Shown in pieces: positions 23,442 to 31,415 of a DNA stretch of 57,627 bases. The DNA is from an uncultured Christensenella sp. GTDB taxonomy: Bacteria; Bacillota; Clostridia; Christensenellales; Borkfalkiaceae. The notes beneath the pieces are model-generated. The model did no database searches. It had not been told where the DNA came from and worked only from the letters and a program-made list of their open reading frames with translations. Location of the stretch: positions 1 to 57,627 of the forward strand of contig CAJUEV010000009.1 in assembly GCA_910585785.1 (NCBI GenBank), written 5' to 3'. Every line of letters begins with the position of its first letter. Position 1 is the first letter of the stretch. A program made the translations under genes and the position numbers.

Positions 23442-25802
23442 CTATTTTAATTTAATAAAGGTTACGCCCGTTTCACCCTCTCCGTATTTGCCGGAACGGA
23501 AACTTTCAACGTTTTTATGCCGTTTAAGGTGTTCGGATATAGCTTTGCGCAATTTTCCCGTGCCCACGCCGTGGATTACCTTTATTTCTTCAAGGTTGTC
23601 GGTAACGGCGCCGTCTATAAAATTATCCACTTCGTACAAGGCTTCCATAACGGTCATACCCAGCACGTTTATTTCAAGCACGGGTTGGGTTTTGGGCAGT
23701 TTTTTTACAACCTTCACGCTTTTTTGGACTTCTTTTTCCGTTTGTCCTATGACGGAAACGTCGCGGTATTTAAGGTGCATTTTCAAACTTCCGCAAGCAA
23801 CTTCAATTTCGCCCTTGTTTTTGGAAACGGCGGTAACAACGCCGCTGCAATCCATAGGTTTTACGTAAACTTCCGTCCCTTCTTTTATGTTTTCGGCGTT
23901 AGCTTCGGCGTAATCGGTTATTTTAACGCGTTCGTTTTCTTCATCGTACGCAACGCTCTGTAATTTGTTTTTTAAAGTCCTTGCGGCAATAAGGTCGGCT
24001 TCGGCAAGCTCTTCTTTTTTGAAAATTTCCTCTATTTCGGCAAGCAGTTCTTCCGCTTGCTCGCACCTTTCTGCAATTATTCTTCTGCTTTCGCTTCTTG
24101 CCGAACGATTTATTTTTTCCTTTTCACGGTTAATTTCATCAATTTGCGCGTTGATTTTATCAAGTTTTTCCTTCCACTCGCGCTGCATCGCACCTATTTC
24201 GGCAAGTTTGCGTTCTGCCTCGATTCTGCTTTCTTCCGCGCGTTTCACAACGTTTTCAAAACTTCTCGCCCCTTCCGAAAGATATCCTTCCGCCGCGGCA
24301 AGTATTTTTTCGCTCATACCAAGTCGTTTGCTTATGGCAAGCGCGTTGCTTGCGCCTGGCAAACCTATTTTTATGCTGTAAAGCGGTTTAAGCGTATCGG
24401 AATCGAACTCCATACTGGCGTTTTCTATCCCCGTTACCGAATAAGCAAATTCCTTTAACGGAGTAAAGTGCGTGGTTACAATTCCCTTCGCGCCGCAATC
24501 AAGCAAGTGTTTAACAACCGCTTTCGCCAACGCCTGCCCTTCGTCAGGATTGGTGCCGCCGCCCAGCTCGTCTATCAAAACAAGGCTGTTGCCGCTTGCG
24601 TTATTGCATATATCAATTACGTTTACTATGTGCGAAGAAAACGTTGAAAGGCTTTCTTCAATGCTTTGACTATCCCCGACGTCGCAAAAAACGCCGTCGA
24701 AAACCGCGACAGACGTGCCTTCCGCCGCGGGAACAAACAACCCGCAAGCCGCCATAAGGCAAAAAAGTCCGCTCATTTTAAGCGTTACGGTTTTTCCACC
24801 CGTATTTGCGCCGGAAAGCAACAAAAAATTATAATCGGCACCCAGCTCTACCGAAACGGGCACAACTTTTTCTTTTTCAATCAAAGGATGCCTACCCTTG
24901 ATAATATTTATATAGCCTTTTGCGTTGATTTTGGGTTTTACGCATTTAAGCGCGTAGCAATATTCCGCCCGCGCATACAAAGCGTCCAATTCGGCAAGAA
25001 TTTCGGAGTCCTTTTTAAGTTGTTCTGACATTGCGCCCAAACGTTTGGAAAGCGCGCGCAAAATCGCCTCGACTTCCTCTCTTTCGTCAATCGATAAAGC
25101 TATTAACTCGTTATTCAACTCCAAAACGTATTCGGGCTCGATAAAAAACGTAGCGCCCGTTTTGGAACGGTCGTGAACAAATCCGCGCACGCGGCTTTTA
25201 TGTTCCGCCTTGACGGGAATAACGTATCTGTCGTTTCTGATAGTAACTATTCCGTCCTGCAAATACTCGGCGTCTTTACCAGAAACGTATTCTGAAAGTT
25301 TTGAACGTATTCTTTCATTAAGATTTTTTATCTTCGAACGTATAGAATACAGTTTATCGCTGGCGTTATCGCTTACGTCCTCTGGCGAAAGTATTTTATC
25401 CGTAATATCGTCTTCAAGTAATTTATCGTAATAAATTTCCGCCGACAGTTTTTTTACAAGAATAATATCGTCGTCGGTTTTTTCAATACTTTCGTAAGCA
25501 ATACGCGCCGAGCGAAGCAACGCAGCCGCATTCAACAGTTCGCCGCAGGATAAAGCGGAGCACTTTTCGGCGCGCAAAAGCGCGTCCTCCACTTCTGAAA
25601 ACTGCTCGATTTTGCCTATACCATAAACGTAAAGAAGTTTATCGCATTCTTCGGTTAAAGCAAGCCGTCTTTTAACTTCGTTCAACTCGGTAGCGGGCGC
25701 GCATTCGGTCAACAGAGTTTTAGCCTTGTCAAGCGAAGCGTGTTCCGCCACCGCGGTCAAAATTTTATTTAGTTCAAGTTTTTCAATACTTTTTCTATCC
25801 AT
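23442..25802 (-). CDS. mutS2: MutS2 ATPase
   Basis: MutS2 acts on branched DNA and, in Bacillus, on collided ribosomes; it is not the mismatch-repair MutS. The 786 aa contain the clamp/lever region, the ATPase (SGANTGGKT near 325, Walker B LVLIDELGGGTNP near 400), a long coiled coil (about 515-610), a KOW-like segment and a C-terminal Smr domain (HGVGTGKLR near 744). The Smr motif LDLRG is here INVLG, so its nuclease activity is uncertain. It sits 4 bases after the U32 gene. Confidence 0.95.
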   Translation of the reverse strand: MDRKSIEKLELNKILTAVAEHASLDKAKTLLTECAPATELNEVKRRLALTEECDKLLYVYGIGKIEQFSEVEDALLRAEKCSALSCGELLNAAALLRSARIAYESIEKTDDDIILVKKLSAEIYYDKLLEDDITDKILSPEDVSDNASDKLYSIRSKIKNLNERIRSKLSEYVSGKDAEYLQDGIVTIRNDRYVIPVKAEHKSRVRGFVHDRSKTGATFFIEPEYVLELNNELIALSIDEREEVEAILRALSKRLGAMSEQLKKDSEILAELDALYARAEYCYALKCVKPKINAKGYINIIKGRHPLIEKEKVVPVSVELGADYNFLLLSGANTGGKTVTLKMSGLFCLMAACGLFVPAAEGTSVAVFDGVFCDVGDSQSIEESLSTFSSHIVNVIDICNNASGNSLVLIDELGGGTNPDEGQALAKAVVKHLLDCGAKGIVTTHFTPLKEFAYSVTGIENASMEFDSDTLKPLYSIKIGLPGASNALAISKRLGMSEKILAAAEGYLSEGARSFENVVKRAEESRIEAERKLAEIGAMQREWKEKLDKINAQIDEINREKEKINRSARSESRRIIAERCEQAEELLAEIEEIFKKEELAEADLIAARTLKNKLQSVAYDEENERVKITDYAEANAENIKEGTEVYVKPMDCSGVVTAVSKNKGEIEVACGSLKMHLKYRDVSVIGQTEKEVQKSVKVVKKLPKTQPVLEINVLGMTVMEALYEVDNFIDGAVTDNLEEIKVIHGVGTGKLRKAISEHLKRHKNVESFRSGKYGEGETGVTFIKLK

Positions 25803-25806
25803 AAAA

Positions 25807-27999
25807 TTAATCTATCGGTTTAATAGAGTGTCCTCTGGTAAAATTTTCACCGAAAATTTGTTTAAGACGTTTGACATCTCTACCGGCTTTTACTATTTCG
25901 ACAGCGTTTTTTTCGGAAGCGCAATCCAAAAGAACGCCGTTTGGCGCGTAATCGGCAACCAAAGGGGCGCAATTATAAACTTCAAAGCGGCAATTGCCGC
26001 CGACTACATATCTGCGCAACAAAAATTTTCTGTCGTTTTCGTCCGTAAGAGAATAGCAACAGCGCTTATCGCAGTTTTTACACTTTTTTTCAAACGGACA
26101 GTATATCAGGTCCATAACTTTTATGCCGCCCGCTGTAAGACAAAAAGAATTTTTTGAAGAAAGTTCCCCCGCCTCTTTTGCCGTCAACTCCTTTGATAAC
26201 GCGAAATACTTTGCTTTACACGCGGAAACCGCAATTGCGTTAGATAAATTTATTCCCGTGCCGACAAACAACGGCAAACCGACTTCCTCGCTCAATTTAA
26301 AGCCGTAAATTCCGTCGCAATAAATTCCGTCAAACTCTTGAACAACTGGTTTAAGCGATTGCACTTCTTTGCCCGTCAAATAAGGCGGTAAATACAAAAA
26401 TTTTTCGCCGCGGAAGTTTTTTACAAACTCATACAAATCCGTTTTGTCGTAATTTTGCGGCTTTAAAATGCCGATATCCGCGGAAATTCCGTTCAAATTG
26501 TCGCAAATTACAGCAGTTTTTAAGTTGTTTTCATTTTTTAAGCGTTGCTGCGCTCCGTCAAAAACGCGCGTAATCTGAAAGTTTTTGTTTTGTGAAATCG
26601 TTTCAAAATATTCGCTGAAAATCCGACGGCGCAACGCGTTCAAATCGGAAACGGGCACAAAAACGCCGTCCGTTTCAACTTCCCCGAAAACAATTTCAAA
26701 TGGAAATTTATCGGTTTTTTTGAAGCAAGCAACAAAATTCTCTCTTTCAAACGGTCTGTTGTCCGCTTTTTCAAGTACTTTTTCGCCGTTATAAGTTATG
26801 CCGTTGACAGTTATTTTTGCTTTTTGCCCTTTAAGAAACCTAGCGGAAATATTTAGCGTAATCTTTCTTTCCGCGCCTAAAAGTCTGCTATTTGTCGCCG
26901 TATCGGTCGTAACAAAAACTTTATCGCCGTTTTTAAGCCGTTCGCGTGAATTTAAAGTTATTCCGCCCTTGACTTTTGCGCCGAAAAACGCCCCGCCGAC
27001 TTCCTTACCCTCGCGCAGAATTTTAAAACCGTCGCCCGAATTGAAATTTTGAAGGCTTTTTACGATAAATTTGCCGTTTTCAACTTTTATTGTGCCTACA
27101 AACTCGCCTATATGTCCTTGAACAGCGGACGAAATAAAATTTTTATCCTGCCCGAAAGCCAAACCTTTGGTATAATTTCCGCGATTGTAGGCGCGTTTTA
27201 AATCGCTCAAATCGTTTGCGTCCGCCTTTTCATCCAATAAATTTTTATAATATTTTACGGCGGCGGCAACGTATTCGGGACGGCGCATTCTCCCTTCAAT
27301 TTTAAATGAAAACACTCCCGCCGCTTTTAATTTTTCAATATCTTCACCCAAACTTAAATCGGATAAAGAAAGCGCGTACGCACCGTCTTCAAATCCCTGT
27401 CGGTCTATTTTATAACGCTTTCTGCAAGGTTGCTTGCATCTTCCGCGATTGCCGGAGTTACCTCCCGCAAATGAAGAAAAATAGCATTGCCCCGAAAAAC
27501 ACGTGCAAAGCGCTCCCTGAACAAATACTTCCGTTTCTATTATTTTTGAAATTTCTGCAATGTCGTCCAAAGCGGTTTCGCGCGCCAAAACTATGCGGTC
27601 AAAGCCAAGACTCTTTGCAAATTCCGCGCCGTAAACGTTGCAAACCCCCGCCTGCGTCGATAAATGCAGACAAATTTGCGGGCAATGTTTTTTTAAATAA
27701 GCGCCCAAAAACACGTCCGAAATTATAATGGCGTCCGCTCCGCAATTCCAAGCAAAAACCGCCGAGTTTAAAAACTCTGACGTTTCGGCGTTTTTAACCA
27801 TAGTATTCATTGCGACGTACACTTTTACGCCGAATGCGTGGGCTATTTTAATTACTTTTTTAAAATCTTCTTCATTGAAGTTTTCGGCGGAATTTCTTGC
27901 CGAAAATCGCTCTAACCCCAAATAAATAGCGTCCGCGCCGTTATTTATTGCCGCCAAAGCAGAATCAAAACCGCCCGCAGGCGCTAATATTTCAGACAT
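25807..27999 (-). CDS. U32 family peptidase / RlhA-like protein
   Basis: Long U32 protein (730 aa) with an N-terminal TIM-barrel-like domain starting SEILAPAGG. The cysteine block (CTCFSGQCYFSSF then GRCKQPC) lies near 175-210, and a C-terminal extension of the DUF3656 type follows. The long form resembles RlhA, which hydroxylates a 23S rRNA cytidine together with iron-sulfur and prephenate metabolism; true proteolysis is poorly documented. A second Cys set (CPFEKKCKNCDKRCC) is near 610-625. ATG 27999, 4 bases after the Cof phosphatase stop, is preferred over a TTG inside that gene. Confidence 0.87.
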   Translation of the reverse strand: MSEILAPAGGFDSALAAINNGADAIYLGLERFSARNSAENFNEEDFKKVIKIAHAFGVKVYVAMNTMVKNAETSEFLNSAVFAWNCGADAIIISDVFLGAYLKKHCPQICLHLSTQAGVCNVYGAEFAKSLGFDRIVLARETALDDIAEISKIIETEVFVQGALCTCFSGQCYFSSFAGGNSGNRGRCKQPCRKRYKIDRQGFEDGAYALSLSDLSLGEDIEKLKAAGVFSFKIEGRMRRPEYVAAAVKYYKNLLDEKADANDLSDLKRAYNRGNYTKGLAFGQDKNFISSAVQGHIGEFVGTIKVENGKFIVKSLQNFNSGDGFKILREGKEVGGAFFGAKVKGGITLNSRERLKNGDKVFVTTDTATNSRLLGAERKITLNISARFLKGQKAKITVNGITYNGEKVLEKADNRPFERENFVACFKKTDKFPFEIVFGEVETDGVFVPVSDLNALRRRIFSEYFETISQNKNFQITRVFDGAQQRLKNENNLKTAVICDNLNGISADIGILKPQNYDKTDLYEFVKNFRGEKFLYLPPYLTGKEVQSLKPVVQEFDGIYCDGIYGFKLSEEVGLPLFVGTGINLSNAIAVSACKAKYFALSKELTAKEAGELSSKNSFCLTAGGIKVMDLIYCPFEKKCKNCDKRCCYSLTDENDRKFLLRRYVVGGNCRFEVYNCAPLVADYAPNGVLLDCASEKNAVEIVKAGRDVKRLKQIFGENFTRGHSIKPID

Positions 28000-28003
28000 A
28001 GTA

Positions 28004-28828
28004 CTATGCAAATCCAAATTTTTCTATAATTTGAGCAAGCGCACCTTCGTTGTTTGTTACGGAAACAAAGTTTGCCGCCTTTTTAAGCGCTGGTGCGGCG
28101 TTACCTACCGCAACGCCCGTACCGGCTACCAAAATCATAGGTAAATCGTTCAAGTTATCACCTGCCGCCACGGTAAGTTCTAACGGAATGTTGTAATAAT
28201 CGGCTAAATACTTTAACGCTTCGCCCTTATTATCACCCAATGGAGAAACTTCCACAAGCACGCTTGCGCTGCACGTTACGTCAAACCTGCTGCCCAAACG
28301 CTCTTTCAACATATCGTAAAGTTCGTCGCGCTCCTCCGACTTGACAAGTATTGCAACTTTCTGGCAGAAAAGTTTTTCTTTTTCAACAAAGTCGGACATT
28401 TTTCCGCAAACGTGCTCCGCCTTTACTTCAACAATCTTTTCGTACAATTCAAGGTACTCGTTGCCTTCTTCAATGTCAGTATAAAGCAAATTGTCGCTGT
28501 AAATATTTATAGGCTGATTAAGACTTTCCAACACGCGACAAATTTCCGCAACGTATTCATACGGCATACCGCCGTTTTTTATTATTTTTCCGCTTTCGAT
28601 ATCGGCAATTACAGTTCCCTGATACGCGATAACAAGACCTCTTAACCCAAGCTTTTTAACCTGAGGCAAAATCGAGCGCAACATTCTACCCGTACAAACC
28701 GCAAAAATGCCGCCGTTTGAAACGTATTCGTCTATAGCTTGCTTTACTTTGGGCAAAATCGTCTGATTGTCGTCAATTAGCGTTCCGTCAAAATCGGACA
28801 CTATTAGTCTGCAATTTAACTTTCTCAT
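28004..28828 (-). CDS. Cof-type HAD phosphatase
   Basis: Haloacid-dehalogenase superfamily, IIB cap, 274 aa. The nucleophile motif is SDFDGTLID (Asp12, Asp14), and the metal-binding end motif is GDNLNDLPMI near 228-237. Substrates of this group are sugar phosphates, flavin precursors or phospho-vitamins; none can be assigned here. The start overlaps the uvrC stop by 4 bases (ATGA arrangement), so the two are co-translated. Confidence 0.92.
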   Translation of the reverse strand: MRKLNCRLIVSDFDGTLIDDNQTILPKVKQAIDEYVSNGGIFAVCTGRMLRSILPQVKKLGLRGLVIAYQGTVIADIESGKIIKNGGMPYEYVAEICRVLESLNQPINIYSDNLLYTDIEEGNEYLELYEKIVEVKAEHVCGKMSDFVEKEKLFCQKVAILVKSEERDELYDMLKERLGSRFDVTCSASVLVEVSPLGDNKGEALKYLADYYNIPLELTVAAGDNLNDLPMILVAGTGVAVGNAAPALKKAANFVSVTNNEGALAQIIEKFGFA

Positions 28829-30633
28829 AAATTTTCTTCTAAATACTGTTTTATTTTTCCCGCCTGAGCACGGCTGATTCCGTCGACCGAGGCAAGTTCT
28901 TCCATACTTGCGCTTATTATTTTATCCAGCGTGCCGAATTTATCCAACAGTGCCGCGCGTCTTGCTTTTCCTATACCGTCTATTTCCGTCAAAACGCTTT
29001 GTAAATTGCGCTTTGAATGAATATTTCTAAAATACGTTATTGCAAAACGGTGCGCTTCGTCGCGAATTCTTTGCAACATTTTCAAGGAATAATCGCGGTG
29101 AGAAATTTTTATGCTTTCGTCTGAATTTAAAGTAAAAATTTCTTCCTCTCGCTTGGCAAGTGAAATAAGTTCGACGTCGTAAACGCCCATTTTACCGAAA
29201 ATTTCTTTGACGGAAAACAGTTGCCCTTTTCCTCCGTCTATAATAATCAAATCCGGCTTAGGAAATTTTTCTTCCTCGTCCGTTCCCAATTTTTCCAGTC
29301 TGCGCGTCAAAACTTCCTGCAACGAAGCAAAATCGTTTGCGCCCTCGACGGTTTTAATTCGGAATCTGCGATAACTGCTTCTGTCTGCTTCGCCGTCTAT
29401 AAAAACTACCATCGAACCGACTTTATCCACGCCGCTAACGTTGGATATATCGTAACACTCCATTCTGCGCGGATAGCGTTCAAGCCCCAAAATTTGCTGC
29501 AAGCGCTTGCAGGCATTGACCGTCATATCGTCCTTATGTTTAATTTTGTCTACCGATTTTTCAAGATAGTCGGCGGCGTTTTCCTTAGCCATTTTCAGCA
29601 AACGCGCCTTATCACCCTGCTTTGCAAGCGTAATTTCAACCGTTTTGCCGAATTTTTCCTTGAAATAGTTCTGCAAAAGTTCTTTTTCGCAAAATTCCTC
29701 GCAAATTATTTCGGAAGGAATTTCGTGCGACGAATAATACCTTACAATAAACCCTGTAAGCGCCTCTCCGTCGGTCATATGCGCTTCGTCAAGAGCGAAA
29801 CTTGTGCCGCCCTGCATTATACCTTTACGCGTCACTAAAATATTTACCGCAGAATACAAATTATTTGTGGCGTAGGCTATAATATCGGCGTCAATATAAC
29901 GGTTGAGCGAAGTTATACGCTTTGCCTCCAATTTAGAGAGCATTGCAAGCTTATTTTTATAGTCTAGCGCAAGTTCGAAGTTTTCGTTTTCGGCAGCGGA
30001 AAACATCTTTGATTTAAGAAGGTCTTCCGCTTCTTTATAGTTTCCGTCAAGAAAATTAAGCGCCTTTTTTACCTGTAACGCATAGTCTTCCTTGCTTACC
30101 TTGCCTGCGCAAGGCGCGGTGCATCTGCAAATATGATAATTCAAGCATTCGCGCTTTTTGCCGGTAGTCTTAGTTCTGCATAACCTTACCAAAAAAGTCA
30201 GTTGCAATATATCAAGCACGTCTTTGCAATTTATTCCGCCCATAAACGGTCCGAAATAACGGCAACCATCCTTTTTAATTCGGCGAGTTATATAAAAATC
30301 GGGGAAGTCCTCCCTCAAATCCGCTTTTATATAAGGATAAGTCTTGTCATCCTTTAATAAAATGTTATATTTGGGCTTATATTTTTTGATTAAATTATTT
30401 TCAAGCGCAAGCGCGTCAATTTCGGAACCGGTTATAATATAGTTGAAATCACGGATATTTTCAACCATTTTCATAACTTTTTCAGGCTTTGCAGTATTAT
30501 GGAAGTACTGACGCACTCTGTTTTTAAGTACGCGCGCTTTGCCGACGTAAATTACGTTTTTATACTCGTCAAGCATAATGTAAACTCCCGGACTTTCCGG
30601 CAAGAGTTTAAGTTTTTCTGAAATTACGTCCAT
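28825..30633 (-). CDS. uvrC: Excinuclease ABC subunit C
   Basis: Makes both incisions in nucleotide-excision repair after UvrAB finds damage. At 602 aa it has an N-terminal GIY-YIG nuclease (PGVYIMLDEYKNVIYVGKA, 15-33), a Cys-rich stretch (CRCTAPCAG), a UVR motif (about 200-235), an RNase-H-like C-nuclease (MECYDISNVSG, IIDGGKGQL) and C-terminal HhH motifs. First gene of a long chain that continues to tex. It has its own vegetative promoter. Confidence 0.97.
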   Translation of the reverse strand: MDVISEKLKLLPESPGVYIMLDEYKNVIYVGKARVLKNRVRQYFHNTAKPEKVMKMVENIRDFNYIITGSEIDALALENNLIKKYKPKYNILLKDDKTYPYIKADLREDFPDFYITRRIKKDGCRYFGPFMGGINCKDVLDILQLTFLVRLCRTKTTGKKRECLNYHICRCTAPCAGKVSKEDYALQVKKALNFLDGNYKEAEDLLKSKMFSAAENENFELALDYKNKLAMLSKLEAKRITSLNRYIDADIIAYATNNLYSAVNILVTRKGIMQGGTSFALDEAHMTDGEALTGFIVRYYSSHEIPSEIICEEFCEKELLQNYFKEKFGKTVEITLAKQGDKARLLKMAKENAADYLEKSVDKIKHKDDMTVNACKRLQQILGLERYPRRMECYDISNVSGVDKVGSMVVFIDGEADRSSYRRFRIKTVEGANDFASLQEVLTRRLEKLGTDEEEKFPKPDLIIIDGGKGQLFSVKEIFGKMGVYDVELISLAKREEEIFTLNSDESIKISHRDYSLKMLQRIRDEAHRFAITYFRNIHSKRNLQSVLTEIDGIGKARRAALLDKFGTLDKIISASMEELASVDGISRAQAGKIKQYLEENL

Positions 30634-30643
30634 AACCTTTTAA

Positions 30644-30672
30644 ATTATAACACTTTCGCCTGATTTTTGCAA
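30644..30672 (-). promoter_or_regulatory. Vegetative promoter of the uvrC-to-tex unit
   Basis: Minus strand TTGCAA, 17 bases, TATAAT, 11 bases before the uvrC start. The leader is very short (a few bases); no clear Shine-Dalgarno beyond AAAGG. Confidence 0.72.
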
Positions 30673-30688
30673 TGTTTATCACTTAAAA

Positions 30689-30730
30689 TTTGAAAAGCCT
30701 GCAATATATTAAGTTTGCAGGCGGCTTTTA
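30689..30730. repeat. Inverted repeat between uvrC and the small RNA
   Basis: GCCTGCAA pairs with TTTGCAGGC, extended outward by AAAAGCC/GGCTTTT. It lies upstream of the uvrC promoter and upstream of the small RNA promoter, so neither transcript contains it. It could end leftward transcription that passes the arsR terminator, or bind a protein. Confidence 0.4.
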
Positions 30731-30774
30731 ATGAAACATAAAAAATTTTTATTTCGAAATTCTTAAAAAATATG

Positions 30775-30803
30775 TTGACATTTTATTTATTTAATCATAT
30801 TAT
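30775..30803 (+). promoter_or_regulatory. Strong plus-strand promoter of a candidate small RNA
   Basis: TTGACA, 17 bases, TATTAT on the plus strand in a gap of about 320 bases with no plus-strand gene. Confidence 0.75.
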
Positions 30804-30809
30804 ATATCA

Positions 30810-30893
30810 GCAAGTTAAACTTGCATTTTTATTTGAGCGGACGTGAATTCGTACCGCGTTTCGGGTTTCTGGCTTTACAGAAACCCTTTTTTG
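30810..30893 (+). ncRNA. Candidate 84-nt small RNA with three hairpins
   Basis: Between the promoter and a perfect terminator there is no ORF with a ribosome-binding site. The transcript folds into three successive hairpins. The first is GCAAG/CTTGC; the second is GCGGACG/CGTACCGC with a bulged A; the third is the terminator GGGTTTCT/AGAAACCC plus TTTTTT. It does not match 6S RNA, SRP RNA, tmRNA or any riboswitch I know. It points towards arsR, whose transcript converges from the other side. Confidence 0.6.
30863..30892 (+). terminator. Terminator of the candidate small RNA
   Basis: Perfect 8-bp stem GGGTTTCT/AGAAACCC with an 8-base loop, followed by six T on the plus strand. Confidence 0.85.
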
Positions 30894-30923
30894 TTATAAA
30901 TTTTTTGCTCTTGATATAAACGA

Positions 30924-30955
30924 ATAAAAAAACGGTAACCGAAGTTACCGTTTTT
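30924..30955 (-). terminator. Terminator of arsR
   Basis: AAAAACGGTAAC and GTTACCGTTTTT form a 12-bp stem with a CGAA tetraloop, overlapping the arsR stop codon. A-tracts and T-tracts on both sides may make it bidirectional. Confidence 0.85.
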
Positions 30956-31293
30956 CAATATCCCAAAAATTCGACGCCTTTAAGCATAACGTCGTTTACC
31001 GTATCGTTTACAAGACTGTAAAATATTATTTTGCCCTGCCTCTCACTTTTTACTATGCCCAAATTTTTCAAAAGTCTTAACTGGTGTGAAACAGTGGTCT
31101 GATTAATATCCAAAACTCGTGATAAATCAGTCACGCACATTTCCGAAATTGCCAGCGCCGAAAGCATTTTCACCCGCGTATGGTCTGCAAAAATAGAAAA
31201 AAAGCACACTATACTGTCAAGCACGTCGCCGTCGGGAACATACTCTTTAATCAAATCTTTCGTGCGCCTGTCCAACAACATCATTTCCTGCAT
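30955..31293 (-). CDS. ArsR/SmtB-family metal-responsive repressor
   Basis: 112-aa winged-helix repressor. The recognition helix is in INQTTVSHQLRLLKNLGIV (about 64-82). Cys53 in SEMCVTDL lies where CadC/ArsR sensors have ELCV(C)DL, but the second Cys and the alpha-5 D-x-H...H site are absent, so the metal cannot be named. GGAGG lies 7 bases before the ATG. It is downstream of the copper ATPase but has its own promoter. It could regulate the ATPase, although their promoters share no obvious operator. Confidence 0.88.
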   Translation of the reverse strand: MQEMMLLDRRTKDLIKEYVPDGDVLDSIVCFFSIFADHTRVKMLSALAISEMCVTDLSRVLDINQTTVSHQLRLLKNLGIVKSERQGKIIFYSLVNDTVNDVMLKGVEFLGY

Positions 31294-31313
31294 ATCAGTT
31301 CCTCCGTAATATA

Positions 31314-31343
31314 ATTATAACGGCTCGTATGCTGATATGTCAA
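31314..31343 (-). promoter_or_regulatory. Vegetative promoter of arsR
   Basis: Minus strand TTGACA, 18 bases, TATAAT, 20 bases before the arsR ATG. The spacer holds ATATCAGCATACGAGC, without a clean palindrome. Confidence 0.75.
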
Positions 31344-31415
31344 AATGATATAATAGCGTATACTGTCACAATTTGGCTTAGTTTGTCGGTTAAGCGCATA
31401 TTTAAAAAGCGGCGT

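Noticed and set aside
30689..30730. Inverted repeat before uvrC as the terminator of a plus-strand gene
   Set aside because: No plus-strand gene lies upstream of it; kept only as a repeat.
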